Assembly (NCBI GenBank): GCA_048213135.1
Contig: PS015016.1
Location: forward strand, 1 to 64,000
Direction: 5' to 3'
Length of the DNA: 64,000 bases
Source: Reclinomonas americana ATCC 50394
Lineage: Eukaryota; Jakobida; Jakobea; Jakobida
Shown here: positions 13,447-28,073 of the stretch, piece by piece
Numbering within the stretch: position 1 is the first letter of the stretch
How the letters are laid out: each line of letters starts with the position of its first letter
The notes under the pieces: generated by a model
The model's database searches: none
Told to the model about the DNA's origin: nothing
What the model saw: the letters and a program-made list of their open reading frames with translations, nothing else
Made by a program: the position numbers and the translations under genes

Positions 13447-14383
13447 TCAGTCTGCGGGTACCTCCACACGCGGCTTGTTCGGATTGTTGGCCAGCAACCA
13501 GTTGGCGAGCCACGCCTGCACGGAAGAAAGTAAGCGACAGTGCACGCTCCGAGACCTACAGTGAAGTGACTGACCACCGGCTGTGCGGGCTTCTCCTTGC
13601 ACAGCTCCGTGAGCGCCTGTCGCAAAATCGTCGACAGCCTCTCCTCCATGACCTCACGCGCCTCCTTGGGTCCCAACAGCGGCACACTCACTGCAACGCA
13701 ACGCACCAGTGAGTATGACACAGAGAGGAGAAGCAGAACAAGAACACGCACCCGAGGGGAAAAAGTACTTGATCTCGCGTCTTGCGCTCTCGCTGCTGTC
13801 GCTTCCGTGCACCGCATTGTACGTCGTGTCCGTGCCGTACTTGGCACGCAGTCTTTGGCGCCGCACACGTGAGCGCCTTGAGCAAGAGAGCAAGAGAACA
13901 AGAGTGTATGCGCAACGAGTTGGGATGATCTCGACGTGCCACCTCGACATTCGTCGGTCCCATCAACGCGCGCCAATCCTTGATCGCGTTCTCCTTGGCC
14001 AGCACCAGCACACGCACCGGTCCACTCGTCATAAAGTCCATCAGAGTCTCGTAGAAACGCTTGCCCTGTTCAACAGCGTTGAGATGAAGAGTAACAGAAA
14101 GAGTGCCAAGTGTATATCAAAAAGGGCACCTCATGCTCCGCGTAGAAGCCAGCAGCGCGCTCTCGTGTGAGCTGCAGTCTTTGCTCGGAGACAATGACAA
14201 AGCCAGCCTCGCGCAAGTCATCGCGAATGGCCTCCTCGTAGCCTGCGCGCACTGCGTCTGGCTTGATAATCCCAAAGGTCTTTTCCACGTTGGCGAACGA
14301 TTGCACCTGTGAGTGAGCAGAGAGAGAGAGAGTGAGAACAGAGAGTGAGCAGTGAGCAGTGAAAGAGGAGCACGCACCGACAT
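13447..14383 (-). CDS. NME5: NME5/RSP23-like nucleoside diphosphate kinase with DPY-30 tail
   Basis: Six exons. Start ATG TCG, a first intron (GTGCGT...CTCACAG), then VQSFANVEKTFGIIKPDAV, the NDK beta-1 strand. The catalytic His motif is intact: TTYNAVHGSDSSESARREIK, with the NxxH and GSDSxxSAxREI signature of the family. The C-terminal exons encode LTELCKEKPAQPV and AWLANWLLANNPNKP, which match the DPY-30 motif that distinguishes NME5 (radial-spoke protein 23 type) from housekeeping NDKs. In characterised organisms NME5 family proteins sit in axonemal radial spokes, so this implies a cilium or flagellum at some life stage. Kinase activity is plausible from the intact His but often weak in this family. 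The gene shares a 98-bp spacer with NAA50, head to head. Identification is strong; exon ends are exact for the first and last introns. Confidence 0.88.
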
Positions 14384-14481
14384 GGCTGGCTTAACTGACT
14401 GGACAGAGGACAGCGGCGCTCGCGGGCTTCCCGACTCGCGCATTCGATTGTCTCGGCGTGTTTGCATTCGTTGTGTTTGAG
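14384..14481. promoter_or_regulatory. Divergent promoter, NME5-like / NAA50
   Basis: 98 bp between two start codons on opposite strands; both promoters must overlap here. No defined box recognised. Confidence 0.5.
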
Positions 14482-14506
14482 ATGGGAAGACGATTGGAGC
14501 CTATTG

Positions 14507-14541
<35 letters not shown>

Positions 14542-15400
14542 GGAGAGAGTGAGAAGGCATGAGCGAGCGCACACTGACTTTCTTTTGTGTGCAGAGTGGA
14601 GGGAACCGAGTGAGAAGACGATTGGGCAACTGCGCAAGTTGAACCAGGCCACCTTCCCGGTGTCATATAGCCCGGTGCGTGCATGCGCTCTGTTGCAGAG
14701 AGAGTGGCTCGTTGTGTGTGTGTGTGCACGACATGTCTGACACGCACTCTTTATGCAGAAATTCTACGAGCAAGTGCTGTCGATCCCGCAGTTCAGCCGC
14801 TTGGGTGTGCATGCTCTGCTCTCCCTCTCACTCTCTCTCTCTCTCTCATCGCATCTGACTGGCATCTTCTCTCTCTATTTGCAGCGTATCATCAAGATGT
14901 GTTGATCGGAGCGCTGTGCAGTCGACTGGAGAACGTGGAGGGCGGCCACGTGCACATGTACATCATGACGTTGGGCGTGCTGGCACCCTATCGCCACTTG
15001 GGCATTGGTGCGTGTACGCCAAGAGACACGAGAGAGAGAGTCGTGCCCTCACTCTCTCCGCCGCTCAGGCACTCGGCTGTTCGACGAGGCGCTGAAGATG
15101 GCGATTGAGCACGACGAAGTGGAGGAGATCTATCTGCATGTACAGACCAGCAACGAGGATGCGCTGCGCTTTTACGCGCGTTTTGGATTCGTGCAGGCGG
15201 AGACCATTGAGAATTACTATCAGCGCATTGAGCCGACATCGTGTTTCGTGCTGCGCAAGCGCATTCGTGAGGGAGCCGGAGCGCAGCCACTGCCGGACGT
15301 GAATGTGGGGTTTGAGTGGGCGGCAGCTGCGGCTGCGGCTGCGGCGGCAGGCGATGCTGGAGCAGGTGGCTCGGCTGCTTCAACGGCCGTGGCAACATGA
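14482..15400 (+). CDS. NAA50: N-alpha-acetyltransferase 50 (NatE catalytic subunit)
   Basis: Five exons. Start MGRRLEPI, split codon GAG across the (GT)n-rich first intron, then LRKLNQATFPVSYSP, which matches the substrate-binding FPVxY segment of NAA50. The GNAT acetyl-CoA-binding motif A is MTLGVLAPYRHLGIG (14,967-15,006), followed by IYLHVQTSNEDALRFYARFG and YYQRIEP, the diagnostic C-terminal GNAT part. NAA50 acetylates N-terminal Met of nascent chains in the NatA/NatE complex at the ribosome. The core is of usual length, but the C-terminus adds a 20-residue alanine-rich tail (FEWAAAAAAAAAAG...), probably disordered. It is convergent with the unknown gene ending at 15486. The family assignment is firm. 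Confidence 0.93.
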
Positions 15401-15485
15401 GCAGTCACGCGCGCGTGTGCGTGTGCATTGTATCTTGTGTGTCGTGGCACGAGTGAAGTAGTAGATCTCGATTCACTCGCCGTCG

Positions 15486-16536
15486 CTATCTGTTCTCGAA
15501 TCCAATCGGCAAGTTGCGCAAGTAGGCCAAGGCCGATAACCTGGCGGCAGCGGCCGTCGATGCACAACCAGGACTCAGCAGCATGTCTACAGGGGCGTTT
15601 GCTTTTGAGCGCGACGCATTGGGCGCCACTCGGCGATCGGTGAGCAGCGCCTGCACCGTGCGTGGTGACGACGTGTCGGAGGTGGAGCCGGACACCACGC
15701 CCGTCAGGACGGCTGCAGGTGCCGCGGCCGGAGAATCGACGGCCGTGGGCTCGGAGCGCGGCGAGGTGAACTGCAGCAGCTGCTCAAAGAACTCGGCGGC
15801 CGTGTTTCGTCCGCGCGGTGGCGAGCACGAGTGCCGTGTTCCGCGGAGTGGCAGCGGCAGCGCCAGCTGCAGCTTCAGCGGTCCCAGTGGCGGCTGCTGA
15901 CTCGCAGCTTTCGGCGCCTCCTTGTCGTCCGCCGCCGTCACAGTGGCAGAAGTTGTCGTCACCACTGGCGGCAACTTACTCCTGTCCGAATCCGCTCCAC
16001 TGTCGCCATGTGGCAGACGTCGTCGCGCCGCCGCCACAGCCGCCAGCTGCTTCTCCTTTAGTGCCGACACGTGTGCGGCGAAGCGGTCTGCGGCAGAGGG
16101 AGGCTGTGCGACGATGACCCAATGAGCTCCTCAAAATCAGAGTTGTTAGACGAGATGATCGTCATCAACCAACGCACCTCGCCACTGCCTGTCGCCTGGC
16201 TCTGCTGTGGTGCGTGACGCTGCTCTACATTGTCTTGTTGCTTCTGTGGCAGAGCAAGTGGTGCGAGTGCGCGTCGACCTTTTGCCGTGATTGTTGGATC
16301 TGAGAGCGCGGAGGGCAGTGGCGGGACCACTGTCGGTGACTGTTGCTGGTGGTGGTGGTGGTGGTGATGATGGTGATGGCTCCAGCGTGGGCGACCTGCT
16401 CTCGATGAACAGGGGAAGGGAGAGTGCGTGAGAAACATGCAGCGAGTGAGAAAAGTAGACAAGTCGTCGAAACGCAACGAGGTGGCTCACTCGGTTTGCT
16501 GGCTGGAGGCTCAGGCAGTGCCGACATGTCAATCAT
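15486..16536 (-). CDS. Unknown His/Pro/Ala-rich protein
   Basis: Not recognised. Three exons can be joined in frame. MIDMSALPEPPASKP is followed by an intron to a stretch of ten histidines and QQQSPTVVPPLP. An intron GTGCGT...CGCACAG (about 74 nt) then leads to PPSAADRFAAHVSALKEKQL and a mostly low-complexity region with one folded-looking segment (AAEFFEQLLQFTS). The end is ARLSALAYLRNLPIGFENR-stop. No membrane segment or known motif. An in-frame ATG nine bases further in (MSALPEPP) could be the real start. Mostly disordered; function unknown. Convergent with NAA50, 85 bp apart. Confidence 0.6.
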
Positions 16537-17291
16537 GTGAGACGTGTGGTGTGTGTCGGAGAGAGGAGGAGAGGGAGGGAGGTGCAGGCGATCTTCTCTC
16601 GCTCGACAGATGAATATTGATTGGTTGGANNNNNNNNNNNNNNNNNNNNNNNNNNNNNNNNNNNNNNNNNNNNNNNNNNNNNNNNNNNNNNNNNNNNNNN
16701 NNNNNNNNNNNNNNNNNNNNNNNNNNNNNNNNNNNNNNNNNNNNNNNNNNNNNNNNNNNNNNNNNNNNNNNNNNNNNNNNNNNNNNNNNNNNNNNNNNNN
16801 NNNNNNNNNNNNNNNNNNNNNNNNNNNNNNNNNNNNNNNNNNNNNNNNNNNNNNNNNNNNNNNNNNNNNNNNNNNNNNNNNNNNNNNNNNNNNNNNNNNN
16901 NNNNNNNNNNNNNNNNNNNNNNNNNNNNNNNNNNNNNNNNNNNNNNNNNNNNNNNNNNNNNNNNNNNNNNNNNNNNNNNNNNNNNNNNNNNNNTAATACA
17001 GGGTGGTTGGTTACCGGAGCAACCGCCAGTTCGGTTTGCAGCCGCCTCGTGCGGGGTGATGATGAGGATGCGGTGGGGGGGGGCGCCGAGTGGCTGCGTG
17101 GGAAAGCCGGTTGCTCCGGACACCGCCAATAAAAAGACGCAAGCATGCATTTTTCACTGTCGTCGAGCTCAAGATCCTTCTGAGCAGTCTGGCCAGCGCT
17201 GGACGACTCGCGCTTGTCGTTGCAGTCGACGGCTGGCCTCCTTGCATGCGCGTTTTGCCGGTCACATGCCGCCGCAATCGAGTCGCAGCCC
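16537..17291. other. Spacer with 364-bp assembly gap (16630-16993)
   Basis: Between the 5' end of the unknown gene and the 3' end of the putative glycosyltransferase, both on the minus strand. More than half is N. The readable part, 16994-17291, includes an 8-G run near 17076 and no coding frame I can support; it is likely 3' UTR and spacer. A small gene could be hidden in the gap. Confidence 0.8.
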
Positions 17292-18692
17292 TCATGCACT
17301 GACGTCGGCTGGTGGCGGTGTTCCGCGCATCTGCGCAGACAACAAGAAGCGATGAGACTGACGGGGGCGACAATGCATGCATCTGCAAGCAGCTCACCAG
17401 ATGCGCCATGTTCCACAGCTCGAGTGGCTTCTTGGCATAATTGCTCTCGGAATTGGCCGCAGTGGCTTTGAGCAGACCATGTCGTACGAGCCAGCGCCAC
17501 ACTTGTGCGCGACCGCGCGCCGTGTTCTCCGGCATGCGATCGGCGCCGCCGATCGGCACGTGATATCGCGTTGGCACGGTGGAATTCGGATCGGTGGCAG
17601 CCGAGTCGCCGGTGGTCGCCGCCGTGGCGGCTCCGTTGCGCACTCGAATGTCGTAGTGCACAATCGCGTGATCAAAGGCGCCGTACACATCTGCACAAAG
17701 TGAGCTTCACGAGGTGAGGGTGACGACGATTTTGCGCCCGACGCACCGAATATCCACGGATCCACGTACAACGAGCGCCAGTGCACCTGCAGATAATGTG
17801 TGAGTCCATGCCTCGCCACCGCCACCGCAGCTCAGGAGCACGCACCGCGTAATAGACGTTATCGAAAATCTCGAGGTGGGTCCGGTGAGTCTGCATGCAT
17901 GCACGCAATGAGTGCAACTGCGCGGGTGCCTCTTCCCCACGCACACACACACACCATATGGAAGGTCGGGTAGTTGCGCTTCGAGTGCTGCGCATCGCCG
18001 CCCGTTGGACTCAAGTCGCTGCATGAGGGGGATGAGCGCGAAAACAACACAAAAGCGTGGGAGAAACCTGCTTACCAAAACGATACCACGCCCACATTAT
18101 CCATCTGCGCCAGCGTCTGCGTGGCCAGCGTCGTCCACCCAGGCGTCAACAACAGCATATCATCGTTGGTGGGCACAAAGTAATCGCAGCGATCCTCGGT
18201 GAGCGCCAAGCCCGCCAAGTGATTCCAAATCCCCGTTAACGCCCCTCCACTGTACCCATACAGTCGCACCCAGCGCAAGTGCACAGCCACTCCCATGCCC
18301 GCCTTGGCCACCTCTTGCTGCAAGTGGCGACTGTAGGCGGCCTGCACCTCGGGGCGATCGTATCCATAGTCCCACATGTCAAAGCCCACATACAAAAAGT
18401 ACTCAAAGCCGCGCTCGCCCGTGCGCGCCAGAGTCGGCACAAACGCCGCCAGTGAAGGCAGCTTGGTGACGTCAGACTTGTCGCCCTTGAAGCCGTTGGA
18501 GGTCACCGGGTGCAGCAGTGCCACGCGTGGTTTCATCTGTTGCATTCGTTGAGTGTGCTGCTCGCGTGTGTGTGTGTGCGCAGAGAGAATGAGCCCCACC
18601 ACTCGTGTCATGGGCGTCCACATGGCAAAGAGCACAAGCGCCACCAGGCCAACAGGGATGAGCCACAGAGCATAGCCGCGCACGCGTTCCAT
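17292..18692 (-). CDS. Type II membrane protein, putative glycosyltransferase
   Basis: Start chosen at MERVRGYALW because a single signal-anchor follows at once (LIPVGLVALVLFAMW). An upstream in-frame ATG at 18791 would overlap the acyl-CoA synthetase start. The luminal part begins KPRVALLHPVTSNGF and holds FEYFLYVGFDMWDYGYDRPE and YFVPTNDDMLLLTPGW. The NDD with flanking hydrophobic strands resembles the metal-binding DxD region of GT-A glycosyltransferases, then GVVSFWDLSPTGGDAQHSKR. Later exons give YPTFHM, THLEIFDNVYYAVHWRSLYVDPWIFGAFGAFDHAI and a basic C-terminal domain ending NMAHLMRGTPPPADVSA-stop at 17292. It has six or so exons. It probably acts in the Golgi or ER lumen; the donor and acceptor sugars are unknown. 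The assignment rests on topology and the NDD motif only. Confidence 0.6.
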
Positions 18693-18738
18693 GTCGAAGG
18701 ACAAACGGACTTGGCGGACTTCCGTCACTTTCTTTCTC
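18693..18738. promoter_or_regulatory. Divergent promoter, 46 bp
   Basis: Only 46 bp separate the start codons of the putative glycosyltransferase (minus) and the acyl-CoA synthetase (plus). Transcription of each must start within the other's 5' region or the UTRs are extremely short. Confidence 0.45.
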
Positions 18739-21761
<3,023 letters not shown>

Positions 21762-21769
21762 GCGCAGCT

Positions 21770-24391
21770 CTACGCTGCCGGGCCTGAGTGTGCTTTCCAA
21801 CGCTGCCAGTCGTCCTCACACATGGTAAACGTGGCCACTTGTTGTTGACTGAGATGTCCGCCAAAGTAGCTGGCGATTTCTGTTGTGTGTTTGACAGAGT
21901 GAGTGCGAGGGGGGAGGGAGAGAAGGGGGAGCAGGCGTTGTGACGCACTGTTTCTGTCATCATTGTCGTCTGGGGATACGCTGCGCAGAAGCACCTTGAC
22001 ACGGCTGCAGCTGCGATGGATGTGGTGAGTACTTGCTGCTGTGTTGTGCAAGCAGGTTGATGCGCGTCACCTCGGCTGTTCTCCCTGTTGCTCCTGTGTC
22101 GCCATTGTGTTATCCACGGCTGCGCAGAAGCACACAAAAGGCAGAAGGTAACGTGAGTGGCAGTGTCGCATAGGGAAAAGGTGGGGAACAAACGACGCAC
22201 CACACGCCACGGCACCCAGCGGTCGGTATCCGGCAGCTGCGTGCAGAAGGAGCGACCGGTAAGTGTACATTCATTGACCTCGCGTTCGCGTATTTCGAAC
22301 AGACCTGCGCTGGCTTCGGCCAGAGCGAGACTGAGTTCCGGAGTGAGGTTGGCGACACTCGGTGGGATCTGTGTGTGTGGCGACTAGGGATGGTCGGCAG
22401 CGATCCTTCTCTGGTGACTGCAACAGCACGGACCTCAATTCCCAGGCATCGTACCGCTGGTGAGGGTGACATTGGTGATGATAGTGAGCAAGCTGCTTCA
22501 CATCCCCGGAATGCGTGACACTCACCGTGATCGCTTTGCAGACTGATTTCAATCGGGAACGACTCGTGCACCAGCTCGTCGACCTTGCGCTGTCTGTCAT
22601 CGAGAACCTTCTTGCCGAGAGCAATGACTGCCGACGGCGGCAGCGACACGAGCTTGTCGAAGAGGTCGGGATGCTTGGCCACGTCCAGCTCCAACTCGAG
22701 TGCTGACAGAGGACAACAATGACATTGGTTGATACCTCTATGACTTGGTACAACGCACGCCTGAGCTCACCCGACAGGCCGACTGTATACGCCTACACGC
22801 GCGGATGTGTTAGCAGCGCATCAAGGGCTCAACGCAGAAGACGGTCAGTAGCTCACCTTGGAGTCGGGGACTGTGATCGGGAAGAAGAGAGGCCGAAAAG
22901 TGAGTAATTGTTTGCTCTGTCATCTTTGCCTGTCGCCACTTACTCACGTTGGTGGCGCCACAGCTTGTTGTCCTATACGTACGTGCATGCACAACACGTG
23001 CGTGAGACGCAGGCGCGGAACAAGCGCGGTGAGAGCGTACCTCAATGTTACGAAAGGCTTGCATGAGCTGCTCTGCCGAGTCGCCGTGCGGCGTGCCAGC
23101 CAGCAACGTACCGGGCGTGCTCCCGCGTGGTCGTTGAGTTTTTCCAACCCACAGCAGTGTGCTGAAGTAGTCCCACGCCATGGTGGCACTCGAGCGCAAC
23201 GAGTCGACATGCAGTTCCAGATTGGCCGGCATCTGGCCAGTCTGTGACGATCGTGTGAGTTATCAACAGTCACTCATTGAATGGAGAGATGTGTTCGACG
23301 CAGACCACAATGAGCTCGGTGGTGTACTCTAGTGCCTGCTTGTGATGATCGAGGACGATAATCTGTGGCGCGAAACAGTGAGTGCCTGTCGGTGCAGTGT
23401 GCTCCGAGCACGAACCTTGGTGTTCGGCAGTGCGGTGGCCAGTTTTGTGAGGAACCCTGCCGGCCCAATGTAGTCACAGACGTACACTGCGCAGAGAAGA
23501 AGCATGAGTGGAGAATGACACGCACTGGCGAGAACACTGCCAAGCATACCTCGCTTGGTTGTGCGCGGATCCACCGGCAGCGCACCAATATCGAGCGGCC
23601 GATCCTCACAATGTGCGACGAACCCCACCGACTCACCACTACGCATTCATATACTCAGTATCGCGTCGAAAGAGAGGATCACAGACAGGGAGCGATCGCA
23701 ACGTCCTGCGGTGATACAGCCAGGCCGCCAGCGCAGCAAAGACACCGTCGACGCACTGCACGAGATGTTGGTGACAACAACAACAACTTTACTAACCCAA
23801 ACAGCAACACAGACGATGATCTCACTGAAACACACGATGGTCTTCGAGCTCACGCACCGGATGATGATAGAGGACGAGAGACGACGGCAGGCAACCACGG
23901 GCGTCCTGCATATCTATGCCAACAAAAACAAAACCGTGATCGCGTGAGTTCGAAAACACCGGTTTTTCTCCGATCGCAAGAGAATCTCTCCTTAGCAAGC
24001 GACTGTGCCACTCACCCGGCAGCACAGTGTTTCCGCTCTGGAACTGAGCAATGCGGTCCACTGTCTCCCGAATGCCCACGCCCTCGTGCTCATCCGCCTG
24101 CGGTGCAGTACTCGGCGTGATTCCTTTCGTTTTCCCCTGTGCTCTCTGCACCGACGCTGGCGGCGTGAAATGGTGCTCCAGAGTCGGCAGTGCATCGCCC
24201 GGAGCCGAATGTGCTTCTGGACCGTCTCCACCCGCCGCTCGTTCTCGCGATCCCTCGTCTCGCGCCGCGTCTCCGTTGCCCAGTTGCTCGCCAAGCAGCT
24301 GGCGATGCAGCACGGTGTTGCCGCCCACCACGAACCCGTACAGACCGGTGGTGCCAGCCAGTGAGCAGACCAGCAGGCGTTTCCACAGCAT
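21770..24391 (-). CDS. DHH/DHHA1-family phosphoesterase-like protein
   Basis: About 12 short exons. Start MLWKRLLVCSLAGTTGLYGF, a hydrophobic N-terminus that may be an organelle signal or anchor, then a disordered linker. The family core follows: LVLYHHP joined to CVDGVFAALAAWLYHRR, the first metal-binding motif region; SVGFVAHCEDRPLD; VYVCDYIGPAGFLTKLATAL; and IIVLDHHKQALEYTTELIV, the DHH motif. LELHVDSLRSSATMAWDYF then DNKLWRHQ and the C-terminal half LELDVAKHPDLFDKLVSLPP, VDELVHESFPIEISLQ match the DHHA1-like proteins of plants and protists. The DHH superfamily hydrolyses phosphoester or phosphoanhydride bonds (RecJ, Orn-like, exopolyphosphatase); the substrate of this clade is not known to me. 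The end is TMCEDDWQRWKAHSGPAA-stop. It is head to head with Pet127 across 122 bp. Confidence 0.72.
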
Positions 24392-24513
24392 GTGCTTGTT
24401 GGCTCTTGTTTTTCTGGGTCGTTTTTCTTGCAAGTGGAATCCATGGAGTCGCGATGGACAGACTGCTGCAGTCGCCACATAACACACTACACTCTCACTT
24501 TGGTCGCACTCAC
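24392..24513. promoter_or_regulatory. Divergent promoter, DHH protein / Pet127
   Basis: 122 bp between the two start codons; both 5' UTRs lie here. No defined motif recognised. Confidence 0.45.
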
Positions 24514-26989
24514 ATGCTACTACGTGCGCTGTGTTCCAGTCGCCTCGCGCACTGGATGCGACCAGCGCCCGGACCATCATCGCTCTCTGCACTTGTCACT
24601 GGGCAGTTGCGTTGGTTCACCAAGTCCAGCGGCAACACCAAGGACACCACTCCACCCACCGCCGCCAAGACTGCACCTGCTCGACAACATGCACCGCCAC
24701 AACGAGCGGGAGCCACATCGCCACCTCCACCGACATTGTCTTCTGCTCTGCAGCGCAAACCCACGCATGTGCGTCGTCGCCCGCCAGCTGCGTCTTCCAC
24801 TGCACCTGCAAGTGCGGCGGCAGCAGCGGCAGCAGCAACAGTCGCAGGAGGAGGAGCATCGCGACCACCGCCACGCCGTCATGTGAGTGGCGCAGTGGCG
24901 GGTGCTGCTCACTCACAGCATGCACATGCACCGCGAGTGCATGGCAAAGGCGACGATCATCACAGGAGACGCACCACGCGCCCACACGTTGCAGTTGCGT
25001 CTCTCTCTCTCTCTCTCTCTCTCTCATTCGTGTGTGCGTGCATTGGGCACTGACAATGTGTGTGTATACACAGCGGCAAAAGTTGGTTCGCACGCTGGAG
25101 AGTGTGGCCGAGTCGCTGGCCAATGCGGCGTCGCCAGGCGAGCTCGGCCCGCACCATTACGCCACGGCGGTCACCTCGCTGCGCGGTCGTCGGAATCGCC
25201 CGGATGCTGTGCCGGCCGAGCATCTGGCGCCCGTCACACGCGATGTTTCGCATCCCGAGGTTCTGTGCGCCCAGCCGCGCTCGCAGCCACTGTCCGACAC
25301 CGCGCAGGCGCTCGTGCACGGCAAGACGCAACTGGTGTTTGCGGCAGGCACGCTGCATGGTGGGTGGTCCTCTTTGCGTTGCCTGCTTCTCCGGTCGTGT
25401 GTGTAACGATATCCGTGTGTGCTGCAGCGATTCAACCGCCGGTGAACATACCCGTACCGCAGCTGGCGCACTCGCTGCGCGATGTCATCTTCCGTGGCGG
25501 CTTGCACACACTGCGTGAGCTCCCGTTTGGACGCTTCAATTTTTCGCCGTATCTGCGCACGGTCGTGCAGCCGCAGAACATTGGTACGTGCACGCTTCTC
25601 ACACGCTTCTTGCGCGTATGTATGAATCCTCCTCACTCATTGTCACCGCTTGCGCAGATTTTGATGCACTGCCGTCGTTTGTCACACCGTCGTCGGATGT
25701 GCAGCTGGCCGAGTTGGCGGTGCGCCAGCAGTGTCGCTTCACTGGCTCGACTTCCAGTGTCACGGGCATTCTGTCGCAGCTGTACTTTGCCATCAGCAAC
25801 TTCCGTCCCGTGTCGATGGACCGGCTGCACACGTTCAGCAATGCGCCGAGCCACTTTACTCCCAGCACGCGAAAACCCGTGGCTGTGTTTGTACGGTGAG
25901 GATCAGACAAGTGCTTGTCCGTGCAGTCTCGCTCGTGTCTGTCGTGCTCACCTTGTGGCACGGTAGACCACGCACGCTGGATGCCGACAGCAAGGGCGCA
26001 CCGGGCAGGCGCGTGTACTCGGTCGACTCGAACTCGTTGCTGTCTGTGAGCCGCTCGCCGATTTTGTTGGACCTCGGCAAGAGTCTCGAACGCATGCTCA
26101 CGCTCTCCGAAGAGGACTTCAACAAGTACCTCGTGCGCGGGCCGTCAGCCAATGGTGTGTGTGTGTGGACTATGTGAATCTTTTATTTACGCTGTCGTTC
26201 CCTCTTTTATTCTCAATGGTGGAATGCAGTGCCGTACTCGGAGCCGGTGGCCTACAACTACCTGCAAGTCGGCGACATGTTGCTACGCTCGCAGTTGGAT
26301 TGCTATGACCCGGACCTGCCGCCGCCGTGCCAGACCTTTGACCTGAAGACGCGTGCGACGCTGGCCATCCGCACCGACCTGGAGAATTACGCGCAGCGTC
26401 TGAACTACAAGCTGGAGTATCTCACTGGCTATTCGCGCTCGTACGAGCGCGAGTTCTACGACATGGTGCGCTCCGTCTTCATCAAGTACTGCTTCCAGGC
26501 GCGCATCGGTCGCATGCACGGCATCTTTGTGACGTACCACAACACGGACGAGATCTTTGGTTTCGAGTACGTGTCGCTGGCGGAGATGGAGCGACGAGTG
26601 TACGGCAGCACCGAGTGTGCCAAGCAGGTGTTTGGCATCACCAGCGTGTTGATGAACCGGATGCTGACCGAACTCGTCAACCGCTTCCCCGACAAGGTGA
26701 GACGTGCGGTGAAGGAGTTCAGTGGTGAGGGCTCTGACGGTTGCTGCGTTGCAGGTGCTGAATGTGCTGGTAAGTGTGCCGCACTCTGACCGGCAGGCCA
26801 AGGGCTCGTGTGAGATCCAGCAACTGCACGTCTTCTACGAGCCCATGGATGCGCAGGATGATCCCGGATGGACCGACGCGTCGGCGGCCGATTCGATTCG
26901 GCATGCCATGATAAGTAACTACATGACAGCCATGCTGCGCGGTACGTTTCCCTCTCTACTTTCTGTCTGTGAAAGAGAGATTGACTCTG

Positions 26990-27052
<63 letters not shown>

Positions 27053-27479
27053 NNNNNNNNNNNNNNNNNNNNNNNNNNNNNNNNNNNNNNNNNNNNNNNN
27101 NNNNNNNNNNNNNNNNNNNNNNNNNNNNNNNNNNNNNNNNNNNNNNNNNNNNNNNNNNNNNNNNNNNNNNNNNNNNNNNNNNNNNNNNNNNNNNNNNNNN
27201 NNNNNNNNNNNNNNNNNNNNNNNNNNNNNNNNNNNNNNNNNNNNNNTGCACACTCACTCTCTCTCTCGTTTGCTCGAGTTTTGCCATCTCACTCTCTCAC
27301 AGGTGTACTATTCGTTCAAACACGCGGGCAACACGCTCGACGACCAGCAAGTACGCGAGGAGTGTGTCCGCGCCTACTGCAAAGCGGCCATGGACGACAT
27401 TCCGAATCCCACTGGCAGCACACCAACAACAACAACAACAACAGCGGCGACGACGCCAACGGATGACAAGGGCGGCTAA
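24514..27479 (+). CDS. PET127: Pet127-family mitochondrial RNA-processing protein
   Basis: Start MLLRALCSSRLAHWMRPAPG is a typical mitochondrial presequence (Arg-rich, no acids), followed by an Ala/Pro-rich linker. Family blocks in order: HYATAVTSLRGRRNRPDAVP; AHSLRDVIFRGGLHTLRELP; FNFSPYLRTVVQPQNI; DFDALPSFVTPSSDVQLAEL; CRFTGSTSSVTGILSQLYFA; FTPSTRKPVAVFVR; RVYSVDSNS; ILLDLGKSLERMLTLSEEDF. The conserved centre is LLRSQLDCYDPDLPPPCQTF followed by DLKTRATLAIR, then YEREFYDMVRSVFIKYCFQA, RIGRMHGIFVTYHNTDEIFG. The D...DLK arrangement fits the PD-(D/E)XK nuclease fold proposed for Pet127. In yeast it works with the mitochondrial RNA-degradation and 5'-processing machinery. About nine exons; the intron at 26.94-27.30 kb is swollen by (TG)n and 194 N. 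The C-terminus is a Thr-rich tail. Family identification is firm. Confidence 0.88.
26991..27246. repeat. (TG)n microsatellite followed by assembly gap
   Basis: About 30 TG units (26991-27052) running into 194 N (27053-27246), all inside a Pet127 intron. The repeat probably caused the gap. Confidence 0.9.
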
Positions 27480-27530
27480 ACCAACGATAATACACGATCT
27501 ACTCAATACTCGCCACTCGCGTGATGGATG

Positions 27531-28073
27531 TCACTCTTCATCGTCATCGTCGTCCCAACCCTCGGTGGAGTAGTTCTCGACAAGATCATCGTGGCGGCCA
27601 AACTTGCTCAAGAAACCCGCCGCGCCATACTGCAGCACGTACACCTTGCACTTGTGCGGATTGCCGCTCTCGGCCAGCGCCTCGGCAAACTCGGAGGCCG
27701 CCGACGGACCACGCACTTGCGAAAACATGCTGATTGCGTTCCTCAATCAGTACACAGAAGCGCGCAGAGAACAGCGTGTGCACTCACCAGTGAAACACGT
27801 ACGTGCGAGGCTCCCGCTGCGCCTCCTGCACCAACTTTTCCACCTGCACGGCACCAAAGCTGCGCGTGCTGCGGATTTCAGTTGTCTCTCTCTCTGCACA
27901 CGTGCACAGATCATGGCTTGCAGCACGCACCGTGCCGAGGGCATGTTGCGTGCCCCCACCAAGTTACCACCGGCAAAGTCCGAGTCGCGCATGTCAATGA
28001 TGGAGAGCTTACCGACAGGTGTCGCCTCGCTCGAACGCATCCACGTGGCCAGCACCTCATTGCTCACCTGCAT
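27531..28073 (-). CDS. CDC25/YCH1-like rhodanese phosphatase or arsenate reductase
   Basis: Three exons, about 140 residues, the usual size of the small single-domain CDC25-like group (plant CDC25/arsenate reductase, yeast Ych1, fission yeast Ibp1). Start MQVSNEVLATWMRSS, then LSIIDMRDSDFAGGNLVGARNMPS, the CDC25/rhodanese strand with the conserved DxRDxDF. Exon 3 joins by a split Cys codon to give YVFHCMFSQVRGPSAASEFA: the active-site loop HC-x5-R is intact. The acidic tail NYSTEGWDDDDDEE-stop ends the protein. In relatives the activity is phosphatase or arsenate reductase; which applies here cannot be read from sequence. Longer upstream frames can be opened (an ATG near 28170) but do not splice in frame to this exon, so I use 28073. 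Convergent with Pet127, 51 bp apart. Confidence 0.82.

Noticed and set aside
16529-17500. Long open frames crossing 16630-16993, and similar frames over other gaps
   Set aside because: They are open only because N has no stop codons; no coding signal supports them.
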